7,807 nucleotides of DNA from CAZKUN01 sp964555935. Its GTDB lineage: Bacteria > Armatimonadota > Zipacnadia > Zipacnadales > VGFC01. How positions within the stretch are numbered: position 1 is the first letter of the stretch; each line of letters starts with the position of its first letter. The notes under the pieces were generated by a model, which was given only the letters and a program-made list of their open reading frames with translations, had not been told where the DNA came from and did no database searches. Location of the stretch: assembly GCA_964555935.1 (NCBI GenBank), contig CAZKUN010000351.1:1-7807 (forward strand). The letters are read 5' to 3'. A program made the position numbers and the translations under genes. Shown in pieces: positions 1 through 6,300 of the stretch.

Positions 1-51
1 TTTCTTGGCACCTCTACCGAAAACCTCCCTGCTCATATGGGCAATGCGGGT

Positions 52-426
52 CTATAGGCCGCCCGCCATCGCTGCCACAAACAGTGCGGCGACTGCGACC
101 ACCGCCACAGCCACCCCTATGGCGATACCGTTTCGCGCCCTCCGCTGCTTGCCTTGGCGCTTGTGCCTCTTTCTGTTCTTGTCCTCGTCGTCATCGCCAT
201 CGGCCTGGGCGACCGCCTCTCCGTCGCCTTCCTGGCCATCCTCGGTGGATTCGCCGGCCTGGGCCAGCAATTGGCCTTGACCGTCGAGCGTCTCGTTTGT
301 TCGCTGGGCGAGTTCGTCGAGTTGCCCACCTCGGCTCTCCATGCTCCGCTCCTCGGCGACCTCCACGATCTCCGCGTCCTGCGCCCACGCGCCAACGCTA
401 ACACACAGCAAGATGTACGCCGTCAT
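52..426 (-). CDS. Small secreted/membrane protein, third of a tandem family (unknown function)
   Basis: I do not recognise this 124-residue protein. It starts at ATG 426; an in-frame TGA lies three codons upstream and a GAGGAG Shine-Dalgarno sits 9-10 bases before it, so the start is secure. Residues 2-15 are hydrophobic and end in AWA before QDAE, a plausible signal peptidase I site, although the signal is short and has no basic n-region. Residues 40-47 (AQRTNETL) match a motif in the two neighbouring small proteins. Residues 57-82 are Asp/Glu/Gly/Gln-rich with a DDDED run, residues 83-98 are dense in Lys/Arg, and residues 100-121 form a Val/Ala-rich transmembrane segment ending in AGGL. The order signal, acidic linker, basic cluster, C-terminal membrane segment is the same as in the genes at 480-884 and 995-1357. 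It lies 53 bases downstream of the first of these, so co-transcription is likely. Membrane attachment is inferred; any function would be a guess. Confidence 0.72.
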   Translation of the reverse strand: MTAYILLCVSVGAWAQDAEIVEVAEERSMESRGGQLDELAQRTNETLDGQGQLLAQAGESTEDGQEGDGEAVAQADGDDDEDKNRKRHKRQGKQRRARNGIAIGVAVAVVAVAALFVAAMAGGL

Positions 427-479
427 AGTCTCTCACTCCTCGGTGATTGCGTTCTGATGGTCCGGTTACCAGGCCCAGA
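427..479 (-). other. Short gap between second and third small-protein genes
   Basis: This 53-base gap holds the GAGGAG Shine-Dalgarno for the gene ending at 52. I see no terminator or convincing promoter, which fits co-transcription of the two small genes. Confidence 0.4.
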
Positions 480-884
480 TCAACTGCCCAAGGCCACCGC
501 GATGGCTGCGATAGTCACGACCGCCGCTATGACGGCGACGAGGGCCGTCTCTCCGATCCTCTGAGCCGTGCCCGGTCCGCGGTTCCCTCGCTTCTTCTGT
601 TTGCGGGTCGGCTGCTCGTCGTCACTCGTACCGGCTTCTCCGGACCCGTCCGCCGATTCCGTAGACACCTCGTCGCCCGCGTCAGCATCGGCCTGCTGCT
701 GGGCCGCCGCGGCTGGCGTCACCGTGCCCGACAGTCCGGCATTCGTTCGTTGCGCCGCCCGCGCCAACGCTTCCGCCCGCACGGGGGCCGTTACGCGAGG
801 TGGCACGGCGGCCGCTTCCTGCGCCGCCAATGCTCCACAACAGAAGATCACTACGAGACCAACAATCATCGCATGCCTGATCAT
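480..884 (-). CDS. Small secreted/membrane protein, second of a tandem family (unknown function)
   Basis: Unrecognised 134-residue protein. The ATG at 884 is preceded by AGGGAGAGAAGCCAG, a leader almost identical to that of the gene at 995-1357. Residues 1-20 form a signal peptide with a basic n-region (MIRH), a hydrophobic core and GALA before AQE; the two cysteines at 15-16 do not form a proper lipobox. Residues 28-51 contain a conserved stretch ending in ALARAAQRTNAGL. Residues 57-66 are Ala/Gln-rich, 67-91 are acidic and Ser/Gly-rich and probably disordered, 94-102 are Lys/Arg-rich (TRKQKKRGN), and 114-132 form a C-terminal hydrophobic segment. The first 51 residues differ from those of the 995-1357 protein at only five positions (8, 12, 13, 25, 46), whereas the remainder does not align beyond its composition. 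A duplicate origin is clear; the function is not. Confidence 0.78.
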   Translation of the reverse strand: MIRHAMIVGLVVIFCCGALAAQEAAAVPPRVTAPVRAEALARAAQRTNAGLSGTVTPAAAAQQQADADAGDEVSTESADGSGEAGTSDDEQPTRKQKKRGNRGPGTAQRIGETALVAVIAAVVTIAAIAVALGS

Positions 885-994
885 CTGGCTTCTCTCCCTT
901 TGGTCGACGTGTTCCGCGCCACTAACCTGCGGGTCAGCACCTACTCACGCTGCTTGGGCTCCAGGCACCGCCTTGCATGCGCGGGGTGAGGGCT
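885..994 (-). other. Gap between first and second small-protein genes
   Basis: This is 110 bases. The last 16 or so before the second gene are its purine-rich leader, conserved with the leader of the first gene. Beyond that leader, homology to the first gene's upstream region stops. A GCATGC palindrome and only 4-bp inverted repeats are present; no clear promoter or terminator is visible. Confidence 0.35.
887..895 (-). promoter_or_regulatory. Shine-Dalgarno/leader shared by two duplicated small genes
   Basis: On the minus strand the purine run AGGGAGAGAA ends about five bases before the ATG at 884, followed by GCCAG. The equivalent leader before the ATG at 1357 reads AGGGAGAGAAACCAG, one base different. 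This conservation reaches only about 15 bases upstream of the start codon, so the duplicated unit is the ribosome site plus the coding sequence rather than a whole promoter region. Confidence 0.5.
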
Positions 995-1357
995 TCACAT
1001 TGGGCCAAACTGGTTGGCCTCGATGACGGCCGCTACCACAAACGCCGCGATAACGACCATTCCGATGATGATATTGCGGCGATTCCTGTGTTTCTTCTGG
1101 CGCTTCTTCTCTGGCTTCTCTTTCTCATCCTCTTCGTCAGCGTCCACAGTTGCGTCTTCCGTGTCGCTCTGCGCGACCTCCGCCTGGCCGACCGCCGCCG
1201 TCGCCAGTCCGGCATTGGTCTGCTGCGCCGCCCGCGCCAGAGCTTCCGCCCGCACCGGGGCCGTCACGCGAGGCGGCACGGCGGATGCTTCCTGCGCTGC
1301 CAATGCTCCACAACAGAAGACTATAACGAGACCAGCAATCATCGCATGTCTGATCAT
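995..1357 (-). CDS. Small secreted/membrane protein, first of a tandem family (unknown function)
   Basis: Unrecognised 120-residue protein starting at ATG 1357, preceded by a strong purine-rich ribosome site (AGGGAGGGAGAGAAACCAG). Residues 1-20 form a signal peptide (basic MIRH start, hydrophobic core, GALA before AQE). Residues 28-51 hold the family-specific segment ending AAQQTNAGL. Residues 62-83 are strongly acidic (DADEEDEKE), 84-94 strongly basic (KKRQKKHRNRR), and 95-113 a transmembrane segment rich in Ile and Val, followed by the short tail EANQFGPM. A six-base-pair inverted repeat (GGCCAA at 1003-1008, TTGGCC at 1014-1019) lies in the last codons just before the TGA stop; it could fold in the mRNA but has no U-tract. 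This is the first of the three relatives in transcription order, with 184 bases separating it from the exporter gene, so a promoter of its own is possible though none is clear. Confidence 0.78.
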   Translation of the reverse strand: MIRHAMIAGLVIVFCCGALAAQEASAVPPRVTAPVRAEALARAAQQTNAGLATAAVGQAEVAQSDTEDATVDADEEDEKEKPEKKRQKKHRNRRNIIIGMVVIAAFVVAAVIEANQFGPM

Positions 1358-1430
1358 CTGGTTTCTCTCCCTCCCTTAATGTGTCGCCGACTGCCTGCGT
1401 CAGTGGTGCCATCATCCACCAGATCCGAGG

Positions 1431-1440
1431 CGTTCGAACG
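1431..1440. promoter_or_regulatory. Perfect 10-bp palindrome, possible operator
   Basis: CGTTCGAACG is exactly self-complementary and stands 73 bases upstream of the ATG of the first small membrane-protein gene. Palindromes of this size can be dimeric regulator sites, but one 10-base palindrome in G+C-rich DNA is weak evidence, and no regulator gene is in the window. Confidence 0.2.
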
Positions 1441-1500
1441 GGTCTCGGGCACCATTCTGGCGTGCCGGTGGTCCTAGTGTTGTGGGACCGGGCGGACGAC

Positions 1501-1533
1501 ATGCAACGGGGCGGGAGCTGCGTTGCTACGCGG
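1501..1533. repeat. Degenerate copy of palindromic intergenic repeat module
   Basis: Aligning by eye with 3291-3323 gives 28 identical positions of 33 without gaps, from ATGxAACGGGGC through CGTTGC to ACGCGG. In this copy the palindrome arms no longer match perfectly (AACGGGGC against GCTGCGTT), so it looks decayed relative to the other copy. It begins nine bases past the stop codon of the exporter gene at 1542. I infer two members of a dispersed intergenic repeat family. Confidence 0.6.
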
Positions 1534-1541
1534 GGTGGACG

Positions 1542-2324
1542 CTACGCCAGGAGTCCGAGGCCGCTGCTGAGGACCAGCGCTGCAAGCACGACCTTCACGG
1601 CCCGCTCAGGCAGGCGCCCGACGAGGCTGGCGCCGATCCATACGCCCGGCAAGGAGCCCAGGAGAAGAAGCCCCGAGACCCGCAGGTCGGCATGCCCCTG
1701 GATCAGGTGAGAGAGCCCGGCGACGCCGAGAAGAACGACGGCGTGGACGATGTCCGTGCCCACCAGACTGCTGGTGCCCAGCGGGAACCACAGGAGCAGG
1801 GCGGCCATCACGATGGCGCCGCTACCGACTGATGTAAGCGAGACCAGCATGCCGACGAGGACGCCGAGCAACACGACCCAGTGTCGGCGCCCGACGAAGT
1901 CCTTGCGCTCTTCGGCGCCCTCGACGGGGCCGGCCCTGAAGGCGCGCCAGACGATGATCGCCGCCACGAGGATCAGCATCACGCCAAGGAGCTGCTGGAT
2001 GCGCACCTCCAGCATGGGGGTGGCGTCGAGTTCGACGCGCGAGACGAGGTAAGAGCCTACGAGGGCGCCGGGGATGGATCCATAGGACAGGTACTTGACT
2101 ATCCGCCAGCGGACATTGCCGAGTCGGATATGTTTGACGGCGCCGACGAACTTGGTAATGCTGGCGTAGATCAGGTCGGTGCCGATGGCCGCGATCGGCT
2201 CCATCTTGAGAATGAGGATCAGGGCGGGCGTCATGAGAGCGCCTCCGCCCAAGCCCGTCATACCAACCAAGAAGCCGATGGTCAGGCCCAGTAGGGGCGC
2301 CCCGATGATTGTCGACACGTCCAA
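1542..2324 (-). CDS. TauE/SafE (TSUP) family membrane exporter
   Basis: This 260-residue hydrophobic protein belongs to the TSUP family (formerly DUF81), whose members move sulfite, sulfoacetate or other organic or sulfur anions across the inner membrane. The family's two-fold repeat is visible. Residues 17-75 contain GMTGLGGGALMTPALI, then GTDLIYASITK and a histidine-containing KHIRLGNVRW. Residues 156-216 repeat the pattern as GMLVSLTSVGSGA, then GTDIVHA and SHLIQGHADLR. About eight membrane segments fill the chain; residues 129-148 form a polar central loop. The length is normal for the family. The start is uncertain: TTG 2324 directly follows an in-frame TGA, and a GTG two codons inside is an alternative. 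Spacing to the upstream dienelactone-hydrolase gene is 41 bases, so an operon is plausible. The substrate cannot be read from the sequence, and no sulfur-metabolism gene is adjacent. Confidence 0.9.
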   Translation of the reverse strand: MDVSTIIGAPLLGLTIGFLVGMTGLGGGALMTPALILILKMEPIAAIGTDLIYASITKFVGAVKHIRLGNVRWRIVKYLSYGSIPGALVGSYLVSRVELDATPMLEVRIQQLLGVMLILVAAIIVWRAFRAGPVEGAEERKDFVGRRHWVVLLGVLVGMLVSLTSVGSGAIVMAALLLWFPLGTSSLVGTDIVHAVVLLGVAGLSHLIQGHADLRVSGLLLLGSLPGVWIGASLVGRLPERAVKVVLAALVLSSGLGLLA

Positions 2325-2365
2325 TCAGACCACCGACCTCTCAACCGGATCGTTCGTGCGATTCG

Positions 2366-3139
2366 TCAATTGAATACCTCGGCGAAGAACGCCTGCATGG
2401 CATCCCAAGACCGGTTCGAGGCCTTCTCGTCATAGGCCCTCGCGTTGCCCGGATTCGTGAACCCGTGCAGCGCGCTGCTGTAGTAGACCATCTGCCAATC
2501 GATCTCGGCGCCGTCGAGCGCTTCGTGCAAAGCCGCGACGGTCTCGGGCTTGACGCTCGAATCGGCGGCGCCATGGCAGATGAGAAGGCTGGCGTTGATG
2601 CCCGGTAGATCCGCCTCGTCCGGCACCGTGAGGCCGCCGTGGAAGCTGACCGCGCCGGCGAGTTCGGCGCCGCTGTATGCCAGCTCCAATGCAACAGTTC
2701 CGCCGAAGCAGTAGCCCATGGTTGCCAAGCGCTTGGCGTTCACGAGCGGGTGGTTCGCCAACACTTGCAGCCCGGCCTGCGCGCGCTCGCGCATCAGGTC
2801 GCGGCCTCCCTCATCCCATTGGCCCCGGAACTGCCCGGCGAGACCGGCGGCCTCCTCGCGCTCCGTCGCCACGACGCCTTTGCCGTACATGTCGGCGGCG
2901 AAGGCGACGTATCCCAGTTCGGCAAGTTGGCGGGCCCGCGATTTCGCGTAGTCATTGAGCCCCCACCACTCATGCACGACCATCACGCCTGGGCGCTTCT
3001 CGCCCGAAGCGTCGTCATAGGCGAGGTAGCCCCCGAGCGTGGTGTCTCCACTGGCGTACTCAACGGATTCTGTCTGGATGGCGGCGGGCGCCGCGGCGGA
3101 TAACCCAAGCGCGCACAGCGCAGCGAATGATCCCCTCAT
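2366..3139 (-). CDS. Secreted dienelactone hydrolase family protein (alpha/beta hydrolase)
   Basis: This 257-residue protein belongs to the dienelactone hydrolase family, whose classical member opens the lactone ring of dienelactones in chlorocatechol breakdown; many relatives act on unknown esters. The Cys-His-Asp triad is visible: Cys144 in GYCFGG, Asp193 in HGAADSSV and His225 in ALHGF. Glu57 in HEWWG matches the conserved glutamate near the nucleophile. I chose ATG 3139 because GGAGG lies eight bases upstream and residues 1-20 then form a signal peptide (MRGSF, hydrophobic core, APAA before IQ). The frame stays open upstream to 3454, but that stretch is Arg/Pro-rich and runs through the palindromic repeats and into the neighbouring gene, so it is unlikely to be translated. 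The predicted signal places the enzyme outside the cytoplasm, unlike the classical cytoplasmic catabolic enzyme. With no aromatic-degradation genes nearby, a general or carbohydrate-linked ester substrate is equally possible. Confidence 0.92.
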   Translation of the reverse strand: MRGSFAALCALGLSAAAPAAIQTESVEYASGDTTLGGYLAYDDASGEKRPGVMVVHEWWGLNDYAKSRARQLAELGYVAFAADMYGKGVVATEREEAAGLAGQFRGQWDEGGRDLMRERAQAGLQVLANHPLVNAKRLATMGYCFGGTVALELAYSGAELAGAVSFHGGLTVPDEADLPGINASLLICHGAADSSVKPETVAALHEALDGAEIDWQMVYYSSALHGFTNPGNARAYDEKASNRSWDAMQAFFAEVFN

Positions 3140-3381
3140 GAGTCTCACCTCCGTCCCCGTCGGTTGAGAACGGCCTCTCGTAGGCATAACACCTGGGGAG
3201 GGCGGGGGCATCCCGGGAATGCGAGGTTGAGTGACAGGAACGACGCCGGCGATGCGATGCGGAAGCTCGCGGTCCAGGACGGCGGATGGTATGGAACGGG
3301 GCGCGAGCCCCGTTGCCACGCGGACGAGCTGACAGGCGAGGACGCCTGTCCTACGACAGCAAGGGCGCAACGTGGCGCTCC
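3140..3381. other. Intergenic region with palindromic repeat cluster
   Basis: This 242-base gap lies between the giant glycoside-hydrolase-like gene and the dienelactone hydrolase. The side near the hydrolase carries its ribosome site and a TCCCGGGA palindrome (3211-3218) within a nearly symmetric GCA...ATGC context. The side near the giant gene (3291-3381) is filled by three consecutive inverted repeats listed separately. I see no convincing minus-strand -35/-10 pair. The hairpins lack a U-tract, so they are not a standard intrinsic terminator, though they could slow 3' exonucleases on the upstream transcript. Confidence 0.5.
3145..3152 (-). promoter_or_regulatory. Shine-Dalgarno deciding the hydrolase start
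   Basis: The minus strand reads GGAGGTGA here, with GGAGG ending eight bases before ATG 3139. It supports the short, signal-peptide-bearing start over the longer upstream reading frame. Confidence 0.75.
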
Positions 3382-3383
3382 CT
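3291..3383. repeat. Compound palindromic repeat element (three hairpins)
   Basis: Three inverted repeats follow each other with short spacers. The first is AACGGGGC (3295-3302), loop GCGA, GCCCCGTT (3307-3314): a perfect 8-bp stem. The second is GACAGGCG (3331-3338), loop AGGA, CGCCTGTC (3343-3350): again a perfect 8-bp stem. The third is AGGGCGC (3362-3368) against GCGCTCCCT (3375-3383), which pairs with a two-base bulge. The outer edge overlaps the TAG stop (3384-3382) of the giant gene. A related first module recurs at 1501-1533. The layout resembles REP/BIME-type intergenic elements; no transposase is in the window. Confidence 0.65.
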
Positions 3384-6300
3384 ACGGGGCGGCGACGGTC
3401 AGCGTCTGGCCGGCGGATTCGCCAGAGGCGCAGTCGGTGACTGAGAGCGCCCACTCGCCGACGGGATCGTTGAGCGCGAGCGGGATGCTGATTGAGGCCT
3501 CGCCGTCGCGGAGGATGATGTTACGGGAGTAGTCCCCGACGATATCACCCGAAGGGTTGGCCAGGCGCAGCTTCAGGACGCGGGCGGCGGCGTTGGCGGC
3601 GGATGGCACGGAGACCGTGAGCGGCAGAGCCTCGCCGGCAGTGGCGGTCCCTGGTGCGGAGAGCGCGGGCGCGGGAAGCGCGTCGGCCGCGAGGCAGTAG
3701 ACGCGGGCCTCGCCGGCCTCCATCGGGACGCGGATGGCGTCCAGTTTGCCGAGGCTGCGACCCGCGCGGACATCGTAGACGATGGCCTCGCGAGGTAGCT
3801 TGACGAGAGCGGTCTCGGGGTCGCCGGAACCCTTCACGCGCAGCAGGCCGATGTATTCGAGGTCGCCGTCCGTGTAGCGAACGACCTCGACGTGGGGGGC
3901 CTTTCCGGACTCGAAGGTGACGACGACCGGGCGGTCGACGCCGGCGGCGCTCAGCATGTCGGCGACGATCTGACGGACGTGGACCTCGGCTGGGCTGTGG
4001 AAGCGGCGCTCCTCCTCGAACTGGGTGAGATCGAGGTTGAGCAAGTAGGCGCGGCCCCGGCCGACGTCGCCGCGGATGAGCGCGGGGACGCCGTCGGCGC
4101 TTTGGGCGGAGGCCTGCCCGCTCGTGAGAGAGATGCCGGTTTCGGCGACGGCGAGGCGGATTTCGGAATCGGCCGGGATGTCGCCGACGGCGGCGGTGGT
4201 GTTGATGCCGACATCGGCGCCTACAGCCGCGCCCTCGATCCTGGCGACACCGAAGAGAGAATCGAGCGCGGGCTCGTCGAGGGGACGGCAGATGTCGTCA
4301 CGCAGGCCGCAGAAGGCGTCGGCTACGATCGTGCCGCCGGCATTAGCGAAGGTCGTCAAGGCCGCGGTCTCCTCGGGCGAGAGGGCGATGGACATGGGGA
4401 GGACGCAGACCTTGAAGTCATCCGCGAGGATGCCTTCCGCGAGCTGCTCGGCGGCGATGAACTCGTACTGAAGGCCGAGGTCTTCGATGATCTTGACCCA
4501 GGCATCACGCGAGGCGTTCAGGGCTGGCCCCTTGTCGAGGAGCGCAGCCGCGTTGACGCTCTCTTGGCTGTAGAGGATCGCGATGCCATCGTGTTGGCGC
4601 TTGGACTGGCGGATGAGTTCCCAGATCCCGTCCTTCATCTCAGTGATGTACTCGCGCGTGCTGGCGCCGCACTCCGATTCGGTGAGGTCGCCATAGAAGA
4701 AGAGCGGCGTGGTCCACGCGCTGATGCCCTTGGTATCGTGGAGCAGGCACCAGAAGCCGTTGTACTCGACGCTCCTCCCGGACTGCCAGTAGCCGAGGTA
4801 ATACGGCGATTGATCGACGGGTTTGGAGCTTTGGAAGGAGCGGCGCATCTCGTTTGACCAGCTCGTGTTGTAGGAGTGGTAGTAGCTGAAGGCCCCGCTG
4901 AGTTTCCACCAGTCGATGCCGTTGCCGGCCTCGGGTGATTGCGTACCGGAGAGGCCCGAGCGGGCGCCGGGATCGACCTCGTCGATGGTCTCCTGAATCA
5001 GCGCGGAGAACTCGGCGAGGGTGGTGTTCATGAAGCTGCGATGGTCGGCCCACGGCCCGGGATTCGCGGCGGTCTTGGCGTCCTTGAGGGGCATGGGCAG
5101 CACGTCATCCCACGCGGCGTGGTTGGTGGACCAGGCGGCGTTGAGCCCGTCGAGATCGCCGTATCTGTCGCGGAGCCAGTCGCGGAACTTTGGCAGGCAG
5201 AAGTCGCTCCAGCAGTAGTCATGGTAGCGGGTGTAATACGTCAAGCTCATCTCGTCGCCCATGCAGTAGTCGTAGCACCCGCCGTAATCCTGGCGCTCGA
5301 GGACGCGGGCTTGGATGGAGGCCATGACGGCGTCGCGCCACTCGGGGTTGTTCAGACACGGCTCGCGGACGAGGAACTTGGTGTCGCCGGTCTCAGCGAA
5401 GCCCTTGGAGTTCTCGGCGAATTTCTCGTCATCGAAGCGAGCGATGCCGCGGCCCATGTATGACAAGAGCCCGAGGTCTGAGTGGCCGATGTTATGCCAG
5501 TGGTCGTCCCAGACTTTGCCGGTACCGTACTCGTTTGAGCCGTTGAGGGCGTAATCGAGACCGAGGTCTGCCACACGATCGGCGACGGTGTCGAAGAGGT
5601 AGTGGCTTCGCCAGAGGTACTGGCCGTTCCAGCTTGTGAAGCTGAAGCGATCCCAGACGCGCGGGCGGGGCGCGATGACGCGCATCTCCGCGTGATCGAG
5701 AAGCAGGTCGCCCGAGCGGAGATCGACGGAGGCGAGCAGGCCTGAATTGACGAGGCCAGCGAGCGGCACGGTGAAGGCGACGGATTCATCGGTTGGTTGG
5801 AGGGGCTTCACCTGCCGCGCGATCATCCGGCCATGGGTATCGGTGACGCTGGCGACGGCGGAGAGGTCGGAGAAGCCCGTGAGGGCGGTGAGGTTGACCG
5901 ACAGCTCGAGGTCCGCATCGGGCGACCACTGCCGCCAGTTGGCGTCGCCCGGCGGGAGGTCTCCGTCGGGCTCGGAGAGGAGGATGTCGGGCGATGCCGA
6001 GAGGTCGGCAAGCTGGCCGCCGGGCGTGCCGAAGTGGCTCGTGGCGCCCCAGGCCACGGCGCCGCCGCTAGGATCCAGCAACTGAACGAAGATGAGCGAG
6101 CGGCCGGGCAGGAGCTTCGTGATGGAGGCATCGAGTTCGGCGCCGGACTCGATGCGGACGGGCTCGGTTTCGTCGAGATGCTCGCGTCCCCATGGATCGA
6201 CCACGCGCCAGCGAACGGAGCCGTCGATGGGCTCGAAGTCGCCGGCGACCGAGCACCGCGCTGTCGCGTCTCGGCCGACCGACGTGGCGGGCCCATCGAT

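Larger units (their letters stand above)
1358..1541 (-). other. Intergenic region between exporter and small-protein cluster
   Basis: This 184-base gap has four things worth recording. Next to the exporter stop is a degenerate copy of the palindromic repeat found at 3291-3323. At 1465-1491 is a weak bulged hairpin (CCGG then TCC paired with GGA then CCGG, 10-base loop). GGCAC at 1448-1452 can pair with GTGCC at 1462-1466. A perfect 10-base palindrome CGTTCGAACG lies at 1431-1440, about 75 bases upstream of the first small gene. No confident -35/-10 pair is seen on the minus strand, and no U-tract follows the hairpins, so neither a promoter nor an intrinsic terminator can be asserted. Confidence 0.4.

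Noticed and set aside
1..11. Possible start of a further minus-strand gene at GTG 11, preceded by AGGGAGG
   Set aside because: The spacing to the GTG is about 12 bases and only three codons are inside the window, so it cannot be judged.
154..564. Plus-strand open frame with leucine-rich start overlapping two small genes
   Set aside because: It spans the gap and both antisense genes. The minus-strand proteins share a conserved architecture with a third copy; this frame does not.
480..884. Lipoprotein signal at the two cysteines of the duplicated small proteins
   Set aside because: The residues before the cysteines (VIF) do not fit a lipobox, and GALA followed by AQ is a better signal peptidase I site.
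1003..1019. Inverted repeat GGCCAA / TTGGCC as an intrinsic terminator
   Set aside because: The stem is only six base pairs, lies inside the coding sequence and lacks a U-tract.
3140..3454. Upstream extension of the hydrolase reading frame by 105 codons
   Set aside because: The translation is Arg/Pro-rich, runs through the palindromic repeats and overlaps the end of the giant gene; the internal ATG has a proper ribosome site and signal peptide.
3892..4857. Plus-strand open frame of 321 codons opposite the giant gene
   Set aside because: It is a low-complexity Gly/Glu/Asp/Val translation antisense to a clearly coding strand, as expected in G+C-rich DNA.
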